DNA of 64,000 bases. Origin: CAG-873 sp910578365. Its GTDB lineage: Bacteria; Bacteroidota; Bacteroidia; Bacteroidales; Muribaculaceae. Location of the stretch: NCBI GenBank assembly GCA_951635545.1, contig OX620685.1, positions 620,001 through 684,000 of the forward strand, written 5' to 3'. Both the position numbers and the translations under genes were made by a program. Below, piece after piece: positions 1 to 11,100 of the stretch (its first letter is position 1; every line of letters starts with the position of its first letter). Under the pieces are notes generated by a model, which was given only the letters and a program-made list of their open reading frames with translations, searched no databases and had not been told where the DNA came from.

Positions 1-1010
1 TCGTTGCAACCCACGTAATTGTCATATCCGTATGATGTTTTCAGACCGGAGTCCTTATCTCCGAGTGTGATTTCAGTAAGTTGGTTGAAACTGTCCCAAC
101 TATAGTGTTTCTGAGGCATACCGGTCTGTTTCATACCACAGGGTAACCCGTGCGTGAAACCGCAGTTGAAAATCTGTTCGGCCATAAGCGCCCGGCCATG
201 TCCGACCAGACTGATTCTTGACGGCCATAATTTCTTGCCGGTACGGGTATATTCATGTTTCTGCAGCAGGGTATCTGCGCCGTTTACTATCCACATGGTG
301 GCTATCGGCATGTTAAGTCTGCCGTCGGCTGCAGCCTGAGCAAAGAAGCCCTCTTTGGCGTAGGCCGCTATAGCTGTATACCTCTCGATTACTTCGCCAC
401 CGGTAATCTGGAATACACCCAGCGGCAGCCTCTGAGATGTAATATTGCCGAGAGAATCGGTATTAAACGGCTTTAATGGAGTATCTTCTGTGGGCAATGC
501 TTTCCAGTAACCTGCCGAATTGAACGCAAATTTCCAGATGGCATCTTGCCGATACATACTTTTTGAAGTACTATCGCTGGTATAATAAAAACAGGTACTT
601 GTGTTTCTGGAACTGCCGTCATCAAAGTACGTGTATTCCGATTTTGAGCGTAGCAGTGGCCGGAATGCAAGCAGATGATACTGGAAAAGACTGAATTCGC
701 CAAGGTTATTGTATTTGTATGGAAACGCGGCAAATACTCCGTCACGACGAACTACTCCTTCGTGAAAAGTTCCTACAGGTATCCTTATACTATCGCACAG
801 TTCGTAGTTATACAGAGTGCAGCCCTGTGGCTTGAGTCCGGAACTGTCGCGACGGTATCTCACCACGCGCTTCAGCAACGGTTGCGCTCCAATCGTTTCA
901 CGGAAACTGCCGGATACAATATCGGCCTTTTGAAATATTTCCCTGTAAGACGGATTGACTCCAATTGACATCGTAGGCCCGTTATCCTTATTATTAAAAT
1001 TATAGAGATA
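1..1010 (-). pseudogene. SpvB/RHS-like secreted protein, downstream part severed by IS630 (continues off window)
   Basis: Read on the minus strand, one frame is open from the IS border to base 1. It begins KHTYLYNFNNKDNGP and continues through GVNPSYREIFQK to a YD-repeat-like stretch TSYGYDNYVG near base 1. No start codon of its own is evident. This is the continuation of the gene whose 5' part lies at 2146-4194. Removing the element at 1011-2145 and one copy of the TA duplication gives an uninterrupted reading through LLKQK-RYLYNF. The product should be a large surface or secreted YD/RHS-repeat protein. Its C-terminal end is outside the window. Plus-strand reading frames across this region are antisense and not credible genes. 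Confidence 0.8.
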
Positions 1011-1089
1011 AGTATGTTTTATTAAAGAATTAATGCAATGAAATCCATTTTCAAACGTTATTGTCTTACATATACTTATCTCTCCAATT

Positions 1090-2111
1090 ATGTCAAGACA
1101 AGCAACGAAGATAAATATAAGCGAGGAGCAACGAACTGCTCTGGAAAATGGATACCGGAATGGCTCTACCCACTCGTTCCGGATGCGATGCCTTATGGTG
1201 TTAGGCAAAGCGGATGGACTGAGCAATGCAGCTGCAGGAGCACGGGCAGGACAAACATACCAGCGTGTAATGCATTGGGTCAAAAGATTCCAGTCCGATG
1301 GAATTGCGGGACTGAGAAACAAACCGGGGAATGGCCGAAAGCGCATTATCAGCACCAAGAAGGACAAGGAGGCGGTGAGAGAGGCCATACGAAAGCATCG
1401 CCAGAGTGTTTCCAAAGCCAGGGCAGCCTGGGAGGAAGCTACCGGGAAACAAATCAAGGACGGAGCCTTCAGGAATTTTTTATCCTTGATGGCGCAAGAT
1501 TTGGACGTATAAGAAAAACGCCCAAAGGGACACCCTCGCCGCAGGAGTACGCTTATAAGAAGGAACTCCTGCAAGAGCTTGAACGTCAATGGGAATCGGG
1601 ATTCATTGATTTGTATTACGGAGATGAAAGTCATGTATGCACCGAAGGATATGTGCCTTATGCATGGAAATTCAAAGATGAGGATTTCTGTGTGCCGGTT
1701 TACAAGTGCGGCAGGCTCAACATCTTCGGAATGATAGACCGCAACAATACTTACCACGGCTTCACGACCACCGAAAACATAAACTCCGACAAGTTTATCG
1801 AATTCATGGAAGACTTCTCCCTCGGAATCTCTAAAGAGACCGTTGTGGTTCTCGACAACTCCTCCGTACACAAGAGCCGCAAGGTAAAGGACTGCCTTCA
1901 AAGATGGAAGGACAGGGGTCTCCACATATTCTATCTCCCTCCCTATTCCCCACACCTCAACATCGCTGAAACTCTTTGGCGAATTATGAAGGGGAAATGG
2001 ATACAGCCCCATCTCTACGGAGATAAACACGTCTTGTTCGCCACCGTAGAAGACATCCTCTCCAACGTTGGTAAACGATACATGATTAATTTCTGTAGAC
2101 CTGCGGCTTAA
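1090..2111 (+). CDS. IS630-family transposase, orfA/orfB joined by predicted -1 frameshift
   Basis: OrfA (1090-1512, 140 aa) holds the helix-turn-helix DNA-binding part (GLSNAAAGARAGQTYQRVMH). OrfB, one frame back and ending at 2111, holds the DDE integrase-like core: YYGDESH, VVLDNSSVHKS and LPPYSPHLNIAETLWR supply the expected acidic residues. The two overlap across T TTT TTA at 1476-1482, a classic -1 slippery heptamer in the orfA frame. Slippage gives a continuous protein of about 340 aa, the usual size for IS630 transposases. The conserved heptamer in the other two copies supports frameshifting over mutation. Confidence 0.88.
1476..1482 (+). other. -1 ribosomal frameshift site T_TTT_TTA
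   Basis: In the orfA frame the bases read aaT TTT TTA TCC. After -1 slippage the frame continues as orfB (EFFILDGARFGR). The same heptamer in the same position is found at 20144-20150 and 35888-35894 on the minus strand. Confidence 0.75.
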
Positions 2112-2145
2112 CATATCAATACATTAATTTATTTTTACGATATAC

Positions 2146-4194
2146 TTAGCGCTTTTGCTTGAGCAAGGTGTCGACATTTAGGACTCCTCCGTTGTACTGA
2201 TCTATAGGAATATGGCATATCGAGGTATCGTAAATGTATTCATTTACATATTCAGGCACAGAGTCACGACTATCGTGTATTGACTCAACCACTCGACCAT
2301 AAAAGACCTTTGCATTTTCAGGTGCATATCCGCAGCCACGCGTTGAGTTCAACATTGTAGCGGATGTACAATACCGGTCAACCAGAGCCATTGTCCCTGG
2401 ATCTGTAGAGATTCTTACGTAATCGTGATTACCGGAAAGTGATATAAAATCACTGGCGCGTATTCCTGCAAGATTTACATTGCACATTCCATCGGAATAT
2501 TCGAAACTGCGTATTTTCGACTTATTGGTCACCGGATCGGTTGTCCGGAACGATTTTATTCTTATGCCGATTCGCGGATTTGTCGGGTCTGGATCCTCCC
2601 CATCCTTTTTTTTGACCGTGAAGCCAAGAGGGTCCATCTCTCTGACAAATTCGTCGCTGATTTCGGTATTTCGTCCAGATGAGCCCAAGTCAATATGAAG
2701 GCGGTTATAGTCTGCGCTGTCGGCAGGCTTTGGCGACGCAACTTCATAATTAACCTGAGTATGTACTCCGCTGAATGTAATCCAGCTGCTTAAAGAACCG
2801 GTTCTGGCGTACCCTAAGTTATACCCTCTTTCGGTATTAAATTTTCCGGTTTCTGTATCAATAACTGCACGATAGCCTCCAATAGTATTATTGCCATTGC
2901 AGTAGCCGAAGAAATCGTAGGATTGGTTTGACCCTCCGTAATAGTTGAACTGCCATTTGTCGGCAAGTTCATTACCCACATATTTATGGATAGACGTAAG
3001 TTTGCCGTGTGTGCCGATTACTCCTTTGAGTTTTACATTAGCAACATTATTAACGTCCGGGCCTCGGAAAATAATCTCGGAAACCCTCATGGAAGGTTCG
3101 TCGCCATAGTCAAATTGTGAAGTTTCATGATTGAAAATCACAGCTCCGGCAAGAGAACGGATTGATTTAAGAATCCGGGTATCGCTGTAAGTGGTCAAAT
3201 TAGTATTTTGTGCTCCAGCTGGACCGCCTCCAGTGACTTTGATATCGTTCAAGACAAAAGTACAATTCAAAACCCTCAGTTTGGTATTGCGGTTCAACTG
3301 CCAGGATGGCATCACATCATAATCGTATGAGATTAAATCATATTCAGGCGAAATAATTTGACTCAGATGCCAGGTTATTATGGCGTCATATTCATATCGG
3401 TAAGGGTAGCCCATCAGGCTCATCGACTGATATTTATGGTGACAATTTTCCTTTTCCGAAAAAATGTATCTGGTTCCGTCAGGCGTGGTCACTGTAAAAG
3501 AGTCGATATATTCTTTCCCCTGATTGTCTTTTTTTCGTGTAAGGCTTATCTCGTTTTCCGATGCCGGCAGTTGTACAATATCATTGTCAAGAATCACAAA
3601 CGAGCCGCTCCCTCCGGGACAATAATAACTGTACCGGTCAAGATGAGCATCGACTGCCATGGTTTCAATAGCTTTAAGATACCGGGTCGCATCTTTTAAA
3701 TCAGTACTATACAACAATGTGCTTAATGATCGGCTATCGTAACCCCGAAATTCATCGGGCAGATTCATTATAGAGCGCGAAACGGCACCTGCAGCACTGA
3801 GTGTCCATCCCATACCAAACCAGCCCGACTTCTCGTTGTGTCTGTAACCTCGTATCTGATAGTTCAGTGCTATATCCATTTCGATGGAGCCCTCATGCCA
3901 TTTAAACAGCGGTACCGACAGAGTGGCGGTGCCGTCGGAGTAGTTCATCGAGGCATCCACATATTTCATCATGCCGCTTACCTCCGGTGAAGGACCTGTT
4001 ATCCGGTCTTCAAGTGTGCGCGAAGGGTACAATGAACCATTGCCGATGGTTGATGGTTCATAAATCGCATTACCTTTATCATCAAAGCCTAAAATCAAAT
4101 CGGAAGAGAGCCCTGTGTGATAAATACCGGACTGCCCCATTGCAGATATGAAAAACCCTGCAAATACCATACACGCAACCAATACCTTTTTCAT
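2146..4194 (-). pseudogene. SpvB/RHS-like secreted protein, 5' part, interrupted by IS630
   Basis: The frame starts with a signal peptide (MKKVLVACMVFAGFFISAMGQ, cleavage after the Ala-Met-Gly region). It is followed by the N-terminal beta-rich domain typical of SpvB/RHS-type proteins, with ALNYQIRGYRHNEKSGWFG and a GMGWTLSAAGAVSR plug-like motif near residues 110-140. The frame runs 682 aa to a stop created at the IS junction (TLLKQKR-stop). The remainder lies at 1-1010. It sits 3 bp after the upstream secreted-protein gene (4198-5247), so the two were probably one operon. The truncated form may still be made and exported. Whether the intact protein carried a toxin or adhesin tip cannot be seen here. 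Confidence 0.8.
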
Positions 4195-4197
4195 AGC

Positions 4198-5247
4198 CTA
4201 ACGAATAATGATTCTATGCAGATAACAATTATACCCTTCTCTAATAGCAAGCAGATATTCGCCGGGGGGCAGACGGTCGATATTAACCGAATCTCCTTGA
4301 ACAAGACGGCTCAGATACACACGGCCGGCAATGTCGCACAGCAGCACACTGCAGGTACCACAGACGGCAGCCGGCTCGATGGTCAGCCCTGCAGTACCGT
4401 CAGGCTGTATTACACGACCATTAAAATTCCCTGATACAGTGAAAGTATCAAACGACGCGAGAGCCTCGCTTATGTCTTCGCCTGCGGCTAAGGCATATCT
4501 GCCTGTGCTTGCTGCTGACCGGGTGGACGGAGTATTGGAGGCCATTGGCGGTACCGTCCGGTTCTCATAGCCGGGGAAGACGTATATCTTCTCGTACTGA
4601 ACAGCGGGTATACTGTCGCCCATATAGCTGTAGCGCTCCCACACTGCCGAGGGGTGACGCAGCCCCGGCGCATACCAATAGACAGTTTCGAAGCATACCG
4701 GATATTCAACACTGTCAGCACGGTTGTATTCGTAATCGGTATAGGCGATATTGCCGTCCAAACGGTAATACTGAGCCATAGCTCCACGCAACGTATCGCC
4801 CGGAGCAGCCACAAGAGTCTGTGGAGCATAAACATTTGCACTGAATTCGCCCGCCACAAGAGAGTATATGCATTGGTCCTGACGCATGCGGGCCGAATAT
4901 GGGCGCACTGCTCCATCCGGCAGATAAAGTATCATCGAATCCGGCTGAAAATAGCGGTTCACCCACTCCTGGCGGTAAAGCCATAGGCTGTCGCCGCTCA
5001 ACTTGAAATCACGCCGGGTATCAAGCAGAGTTTCATGAATGGCTGTATCGCCGCGCTGGTCATAACGGATGAATGCCGCCGAGTAAATCTCGCAGTCAGC
5101 CAAGTCGAGAACATTAGCCGTCAGGGCAGAATCCAGCGGCATGGGCGCTGCAATCCTGCTGCCTTCGTAGGTTTCAACACAGCGGTTCTGAGCCATTCCG
5201 GCAACGGTAACGATACTGAATACCAAAATCCATCCATAGCGCTTCAT
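4198..5247 (-). CDS. Secreted protein with T9SS-like C-terminal region, function unknown
   Basis: 349 aa with a clear signal peptide (MKRYGWILVFSIVTVAGMAQ). The body has no catalytic motif I recognise. The last 80 residues (LTIEPAAVCGTCSVLLCDIAGRVYL through PPGEYLLAIREGYN and HRIIIR) match the general shape of T9SS type-A sorting domains, with a D/N-x-x-G-R turn, PxGxYxL and a basic end. It lies 3 bp before the RHS-like gene, and a good promoter stands just upstream (5273-5304). A two-gene secreted operon is likely. Cargo or partner of the RHS-like protein is inference from position only. Confidence 0.7.
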   Translation of the reverse strand: MKRYGWILVFSIVTVAGMAQNRCVETYEGSRIAAPMPLDSALTANVLDLADCEIYSAAFIRYDQRGDTAIHETLLDTRRDFKLSGDSLWLYRQEWVNRYFQPDSMILYLPDGAVRPYSARMRQDQCIYSLVAGEFSANVYAPQTLVAAPGDTLRGAMAQYYRLDGNIAYTDYEYNRADSVEYPVCFETVYWYAPGLRHPSAVWERYSYMGDSIPAVQYEKIYVFPGYENRTVPPMASNTPSTRSAASTGRYALAAGEDISEALASFDTFTVSGNFNGRVIQPDGTAGLTIEPAAVCGTCSVLLCDIAGRVYLSRLVQGDSVNIDRLPPGEYLLAIREGYNCYLHRIIIR

Positions 5248-5272
5248 AATTGATTTATTTAAGGTCCGTTCA

Positions 5273-5304
5273 CAAAGATATTCATTAGTGTCGGTATTTC
5301 CAAA
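5273..5304 (-). promoter_or_regulatory. Bacteroidetes promoter for the 4198-5247 operon
   Basis: On the minus strand TTTG (5301-5304), then 20 bp, then TATCTTTG (5273-5280). This matches the -33 TTTG / -7 TAnnTTTG consensus with standard spacing. The -7 box lies 25 bp before the ATG at 5247. Confidence 0.7.
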
Positions 5305-5389
5305 TTATTGCAACCTTTTTTGGGAGAAAATACAACAATAGCGCTTAGCCGGATTTTGGCTATGGTTTGCGTTGCCGATATCTCATGCA

Positions 5390-5439
5390 AAGCGCACAGC
5401 GAATACCGAAAAATAATACTCGGTGTTCGCTGTGCGCTT
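5390..5439 (-). terminator. Strong hairpin downstream of birA
   Basis: AAGCGCACAGCGAATACCGA pairs with TCGGTGTTCGCTGTGCGCTT over about 19 bp, with a short A/T loop. It sits 19 bp past the birA stop and before the next promoter. There is no clear U-tract, so it is a probable but not classical terminator. Confidence 0.55.
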
Positions 5440-5457
5440 GGGTAAGATTTCACGGGT

Positions 5458-6168
5458 CTACAGCACCCACTCAACCTCTTTGAAATAGTATTCGCGCAGG
5501 TTGCCGGCAGTGTCGGCAAGCACCAGACGTCCGTCGGGGTTTACGTCGCTTACCGAGGCCCGGAAAAGTCGGCCGGTGGCTACGTCGCGGAAAGGGTGCT
5601 CGCCCTCGCCGCGCCAGAGATGACTGCGGTATGTGGCTACATCGCACGGCTGAGAGTCGACTATCGCATCGGCCAGGTGCTGCATCAGAGGCCTGAGCTG
5701 CATTTCCAGGCCGGTGATGTGTATCAGCGATATAGGATTGGGGGCATCGCTCAGAAAACACTTCTGGTTAACGTTTATACCTATTCCGACGATACTGCGC
5801 TCTATCATACCGCAGTTGATGGTATTCTCAATCAGTATGCCGCCCAACTTGCGGTCGCCGAAATATATGTCGTTGGGCCATTTGAGCGTAAGCCATTGCG
5901 GTGTGTCTACAAGTGAGCGCAGGTAGTCGCACACGGCCACCGCCACGGTCATGGACACTTCGAACTGCCTGGCAGCGGGCAGAGCATCGGGCCTCAGACA
6001 TAGCGAAAAGGTCAGATTTTTGCCCGATTCAGCCTCCCAGCTGTTGCCTCGCTGACCGCGTCCGGCAGTCTGACTGACAGCGGCCACACAGTGGCCATGC
6101 GGAGTGTCGGGCTGAATCAATGCATTCGTGCTTGGGGTTTTGTCGACCCACTCTACAGTAGCGGCCAT
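5458..6168 (-). CDS. birA: Biotin--[acetyl-CoA-carboxylase] ligase
   Basis: 236 aa monofunctional biotin protein ligase. It activates biotin with ATP and transfers it to the carboxyl carrier protein. The ATP/biotin loop GRGQRG (about 36-41), KWPND (96-100) and KLGGILIE (107-114) are all present, and a C-terminal SH3-like segment follows. There is no N-terminal repressor HTH, as usual in Bacteroidetes. I chose the ATG at 6166-6168 because it overlaps the tsaE stop as TGATG, the normal coupling in this operon, and because the residues upstream of it are not family-like. Last gene of the rsh-to-birA run; a hairpin follows. Confidence 0.93.
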   Translation of the reverse strand: MAATVEWVDKTPSTNALIQPDTPHGHCVAAVSQTAGRGQRGNSWEAESGKNLTFSLCLRPDALPAARQFEVSMTVAVAVCDYLRSLVDTPQWLTLKWPNDIYFGDRKLGGILIENTINCGMIERSIVGIGINVNQKCFLSDAPNPISLIHITGLEMQLRPLMQHLADAIVDSQPCDVATYRSHLWRGEGEHPFRDVATGRLFRASVSDVNPDGRLVLADTAGNLREYYFKEVEWVL

Positions 6169-6605
6169 CAGTCGTGTGGCAATGTTACTTTTAGCAGGCG
6201 CGAACCGTCGGCGTCCTCCGAGATATCTACCCTTACAGTATCGTCGGGAAGTATGTCGGCCACTCGTTCGGGCCATTCGATAAGGCATACGGCGCCGGAG
6301 TCGAAATAGTCTTCCACGCCTATTTCAAGGGCTTCGTCGAGGCTTTCGAGGCGGTAAAGGTCGAAGTGATAGATTAGTTCGGCTGTGGTGTCGGAACGGT
6401 ATTCGTTGATCAGCGAGAACGAGGGCGAGTTGGCTTCCTCGGCATCCACGCCAAGAGCCTGCACAAGGGCACGTATAAAGGTGGTTTTGCCGGCTCCCAT
6501 ATCGCCGTTGAAAGCGAATACAGTGTAGTCGTCCATCAGTCCTACAAATTCTTCTGCCGCGGCGGGCAGCGACTCCAGATTGGCTATGCGAATTGTTTTT
6601 TCCAT
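6168..6605 (-). CDS. tsaE: tRNA N6-threonylcarbamoyladenosine biosynthesis ATPase TsaE
   Basis: 145 aa P-loop protein. GDMGAGKTT at residues 34-42 is Walker A. The following TFIRALVQALG helix, SPSFSLINEY and the YHFDLYRLES motif are characteristic of TsaE. It works with TsaB and TsaD to make the t6A modification on ANN-decoding tRNAs in the cytoplasm. The start overlaps the porX stop by one base (TAATG) and the end overlaps birA, so it is translationally coupled on both sides. Confidence 0.95.
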   Translation of the reverse strand: MEKTIRIANLESLPAAAEEFVGLMDDYTVFAFNGDMGAGKTTFIRALVQALGVDAEEANSPSFSLINEYRSDTTAELIYHFDLYRLESLDEALEIGVEDYFDSGAVCLIEWPERVADILPDDTVRVDISEDADGSRLLKVTLPHD

Positions 6606-8149
6606 TACTTTTTTGACAGGGTTATAAGAGGTACCAGCATTTCTTCCATGGATATGCCTCCGTGCTGGAAGGTGCCGGTGTAGTATTGAACGTAGTAGTT
6701 GTAGTTGTTAGGGTAAGCGAAGAAATCGCGGTTCGCCGCGAATATATACGCGGTCGACACGTTGGGCGACGGCAGGCCGTATAATTCGGGACGCTTGATT
6801 TCGTACACCTGTTTGGGGTTGTAATTCAGGCTCTTGCCCAGTTTGTAGCGCAGGTTGGTGTTGGTGTTTTTATCGCCTATTACCTTTATGGGGTTTTCCA
6901 CGCGTATGGTGCCGTGGTCGGTGGTGAGTATTATCTTGAAGCCCTTGTCGGCGATGCGGCGGAAAAGTTCGAGCAGCGGACTGTGACGGAACCACGACTC
7001 GGTAAGCGAGCGGTATGCGGCATTGGTCGATGCCAGCTCGCGTATCATTTTCGACTCGGTACGGGCATGCGACAGCATGTCGATAAAGTTCACCACCAGC
7101 ACGTTGAGGTCGTTCTGCTCCAGTTTGCCAAACTCGCGCAGCAGTCGTTCGGCTCCATGCGAGTCGTTGATTTTGTTGTACGAGAAGCGGCAACTGCGTC
7201 TGTAGCGCTTAAACATAGTATCGATCAGCGGCGACTCGTTGAGGTTCTTGCCTTCCTCCGATTCTTCATCTACCCAAAGGTCGGGGAAGAGTTTCTCTAT
7301 GTCCAGAGGCATGAGTCCGGAGAATATTGCGTTGCGGGCATACTGGGTTGCGGTGGGGAGTATCGATGTGTACAGCTCTTCCTCGATATTGAATATATCG
7401 GTAAGGAGTGGTTTTACACTGCGCCACTGGTCGAGGCGGAAGTTGTCGATAAGGATAAAGAAGAGCTTGTCGCCGTTGTCGAGCAGCGGAAATACTTTTT
7501 TGGGAAAAATCTGCGGCGACATCAGCGGATGTTCGTCGGTGCGCACCCAGTCTTCGTAGTTGCGCTTTACCCACTTTGCAAACTCGCTGTTGGCCTCGGT
7601 TTTCTGCATTTCAAGCAGCTGGTCCATGTTGGTTTCTGTGGCTGCCAGCTCGAGTTCGCGGTGAACCAGACGGCTGTACAGCTCGTACCACTGCTCAATA
7701 GTATCGGCCGAGTTAATGCTCTGCGACAAGGCGTTAAATTCCTCGCGGTAATCGCGGGTGGTCTGCTCCGACACAAGGCGGTCGGAGTGCAGTATCTTTT
7801 TGATTGCAATCAGTATCTGATTGGGGTTCACCGGCTTTATAAGGTAGTCGGCGATTTTGTTTCCTACGGCCTGATCCATGATGTTTTCCTCCTCGCTCTT
7901 GGTAATCATTATCACCGGCAGCAGCGGAAACTTCTGCTTTATCAGCGACAAGGTTTCAAGACCGGTCAGGCCGGGCATATTCTCGTCGAGCACAATAAGG
8001 TCGAAAGGCTGCGACTCGACCAGTTCGAGCGCATCGCGGCCATTGTTGGCGGTTGTGACCTGATAACCTCTGTTACTCAGAAACATCAGGTGGGGTTTGA
8101 GCAGGTCGATTTCATCGTCAGCCCACAGTATATGATAGTTCTCGCTCAT
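6605..8149 (-). CDS. porX: T9SS response regulator / PglZ-type phosphatase PorX
   Basis: 514 aa. Residues 1-120 form a receiver domain with the acidic pair D11/D12, phospho-acceptor D55 (VLDENMPG), T83 and K105. The C-terminal half is an alkaline-phosphatase-like PglZ domain, recognisable from LFFILIDNFRLDQW, FSGLMP, TTDHGTIRVENP and HGGISMEEMLVPLI. This architecture is that of PorX, which with PorY and SigP controls type IX secretion and which has been shown to hydrolyse nucleotide messengers. Its neighbour 8 bp upstream is porW/sprE, another T9SS component, strengthening the call. Confidence 0.92.
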   Translation of the reverse strand: MSENYHILWADDEIDLLKPHLMFLSNRGYQVTTANNGRDALELVESQPFDLIVLDENMPGLTGLETLSLIKQKFPLLPVIMITKSEEENIMDQAVGNKIADYLIKPVNPNQILIAIKKILHSDRLVSEQTTRDYREEFNALSQSINSADTIEQWYELYSRLVHRELELAATETNMDQLLEMQKTEANSEFAKWVKRNYEDWVRTDEHPLMSPQIFPKKVFPLLDNGDKLFFILIDNFRLDQWRSVKPLLTDIFNIEEELYTSILPTATQYARNAIFSGLMPLDIEKLFPDLWVDEESEEGKNLNESPLIDTMFKRYRRSCRFSYNKINDSHGAERLLREFGKLEQNDLNVLVVNFIDMLSHARTESKMIRELASTNAAYRSLTESWFRHSPLLELFRRIADKGFKIILTTDHGTIRVENPIKVIGDKNTNTNLRYKLGKSLNYNPKQVYEIKRPELYGLPSPNVSTAYIFAANRDFFAYPNNYNYYVQYYTGTFQHGGISMEEMLVPLITLSKK

Positions 8150-8157
8150 TATTATGG

Positions 8158-11100
8158 TCAGTTAAATAGTAAATCATCGTCTTCGTCGCCTTCCGAACCC
8201 GGCGCATATTGCGGAGCCTTGGGCTTTTCGGGCTTGCTTGTCTGCGGCTGTTGCTCAGGCCCGGAATCCGGCATCAGAGGTTCTGACACGGGCTGAGGCT
8301 GAATTTCAGAGTTTTCGGTGGAGTCAACTTCGCTTTCCTCAGTATCGACAGCTTCGGCCTCTTGCTCTGCCTCCTGCTCTGCTTCATGTTCCTCGCGTTC
8401 AGAGAGAGTTTCGATTTCGGTTGCGGGCAACAGTTTGGCTTGTGCGTCGACATAGTTCTGCTCGTCGAGATAGCGGAAATACTCCTCGAATGAGTGGCCT
8501 CCGTCGAGCAGTTTCTTGAAGTTCTCGTCGGAGATTACCACAGGCCGTACGCCTGGCATAAGCCTGAATTCAGGCGATTCGCCCATAAGCCGGCGGTAGT
8601 AGTTGAGCTGCTCCATGTTGTCGAATCCTCTGATTACAACCATTCCAAGCCGGCCGAAGTTCATCAGTTCAATGTCGAAGTCCTTTACGGCAAAACTGCG
8701 GAAGTTAAAACGTGCAATTTCGTACAGCAACTGGTTGGCGGCCACCCGGTCGGTGGGAAAGAGCATCACCAGCAGCTGGCTCTTGTCGGGGCTGAGGTCG
8801 AATTCAAGCGGTCCGTCGGATGCCACGGCAGTTGAATCGCTGCCCAGCCTGGTATCCCATATAAGGCCGCGCAGATTCTCGGAGGTGGACTGCAGCCGGC
8901 GTCCCTGGGCCATGCCCTTGAGCCATGCCGAGCCCAGCGGTGCCAGATCGGTATCAGGATATCGGTCGAGCATCGCCTTAATCATTTCGTTGAATTCCCG
9001 GGGCTTATGTTCGGTTACGTATGCCAGCGCGTTTATAAACATGAACTTGGGCATCAGCTTGCTGAGCGGATACGTTTTCTCCATGTACTCGTATGCCTGA
9101 TGCACAGCGGTATTACGGTTGTTGAAATAGTCATCAAGAGCCCGGTCATACAGGCTTTCCTGGTCGGCATCCATGGCTTTGAGGCGCTCTATATACTGAG
9201 GGTCGCGCATGGCCACACCATATGGCGAATCGGGGAAGTCGTTGATAATCATCTGCCTCCAATGCTCAGCACCGACGTTATCGCCACAGCGCATGGCCAT
9301 GAGGTAGAGATTGTAGTATGTGTCGAGGCGGTACACATTGTCGGGATAATCCTTAAGCAGACGGTCGAACTCGGCACGCGAGGCACTGAAGTCTTCGAGT
9401 TTGTCCTTGAGTATCACGCCCATGTTGTACAGGCCCTCCTGGATAATCTCGTGGCAGGTCTGACGTTCGGCATCTGTCTTGGGTATCTGGTTGAGATAGT
9501 ACTCGGGATAATGAGGGTCAGAAACACGCTTCTGTTCTTCGTCCGACTTTTCATCGGACTCACTGCCGCTGTCACCGTCGGTTTCTTCCGATTCGCCGGA
9601 TTGTTCGTCATCGCTCGAGGCATCCTCCCAGTCGGCATTGTTAAAGGTGCTTTTGTTGCGCCGGCGCCAGTCGTCTTCCAGTTTTCGGGCACCCCAGCGG
9701 CGCTGGAAGTCGCTCTTACCTGCGTTCTTGGCCGACTGATTATAAAAATACCACGAATTGTCGGTGTTGATATTGAACTGGTTTGGCGCGTTCTTGTCGA
9801 CGAGCTGATTGCCGTTTGCTGCCTGATTGGCCAGGAATTCCTCACGTGCGGCGGCCTCGGCCTCTTCTTTTTCTTTCTTCTTAAGTTCGTCGATTATACG
9901 GTTCACCACCTTCAGCTGCTCTTCTTCTGTCATGTTGCTGAGGCGGAGCAACGAATCCTGCAGGGTTACGTTCTGCGAGTATACTGCCAGTTCGTCGAGT
10001 ACATCGGAACGCAGTTTCAGCCGTTTCAGGTCAGGATACGACTCGGGCAGCAAGGGCACGGCCTCGGCATAGCAAGGCTGTGCCTTATCGTATTTGCGCA
10101 AGTCGAAGTACAGACTGCCGAGGGTCAGCTGGCAAATAGCCTTGTCGATGCCGTTGCGCTTCGACTTCTCCACGGCCAGTTCGTAGTTCTCAATGGCCTT
10201 TGCGGTGTCGCGGCGCGACAGGTACAGGTTGCCTATGGCATAGTAAATCTGGTCGAGATACTCTGCGTTGCGATCATAGCGTGTCATACGCCGCAGGGCG
10301 TTCACCTCCGGAGTAATATCGCTGCCGCTGAACACCTCGCTCTGTTTAATTCTGGCATTGAACTTGGTGCGATATGGCGCCGACGCAGAGCCTCCGGCCT
10401 TTTTGAAGTAACTGTATGCCAATTCATTCTGACCGGTACGCGCATACAGTTGCCCCATCAGGAAGTTCAGGCGTATCTTGCGCGAGCCACTTGCAAGGCG
10501 TATGGCCTCGGCCAGATAGGGTATGGCCTTGGCATACTCTTCATGCTTGATATAGTAGTCGGCCCAGGCCGAATTGTAGAGATTCTGCAGGGTTTTGTTG
10601 ACAAGCTCAGCCGTCTTTATCCTGGTAAGAATCATTTCGGCCTCGAACAGCCAGTCCATCGAAATATAGCTCTGCGCCTGCCACAGGCGAGCCTCGGTTA
10701 CGGTTTCGGGCAGCCACGTAAAGTGGCGCGACACATAAAAGAATGTCGATGCCGCGCCCAGGAAGTCGCCGTTGTAGTACTGCGAGCGGCCCATCATCAT
10801 CCAGGCATTGTGCAGAAACGGGTTATACTCGTCGCGCTTCATCCAGGCCTTGTAGGCGAGGTCGCCGCTCTTGCCCGACTTCTTTGGCGGCTTCTGCTTT
10901 ATACTGCGTATCTGTATGGCTTTCTGAGCTTTTTCTATCGAGCGGTCGAAGTTCCCGCTTGGCTGCGGCGCAGTAGGGTCGTTTTTGGCCTCTACCGGAT
11001 TCATCAGTACAAGGCGCGAGAAATCATCCTCGTACTTATCGTCCATCTCTTTGAGTGTCAGCTTGTAGTGTTCGTCGCCGTTGTAGTATATGTTGTAGCG

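Larger units (their letters stand above)
1011..2145 (+). mobile_element. IS630-family insertion sequence, copy 1
   Basis: A 1135-bp element flanked by TA at 1009-1010 and 2146-2147, the TA target duplication typical of IS630/Tc1/mariner elements. The ends are imperfect inverted repeats: AGTATGTTTTATTAAAG inward from the left, and AGTATATCGTAAAAATAA inward from the right on the other strand. It carries one transposase in two frames. It is related to, but clearly diverged from, the pair at 19493-20602 and 35237-36346. It interrupts the RHS-like gene. Confidence 0.9.

Noticed and set aside
154..968. Several plus-strand open frames at the left edge
   Set aside because: They are antisense to the continuous minus-strand RHS-like frame, which has coherent protein sequence and joins the 2146-4194 part.
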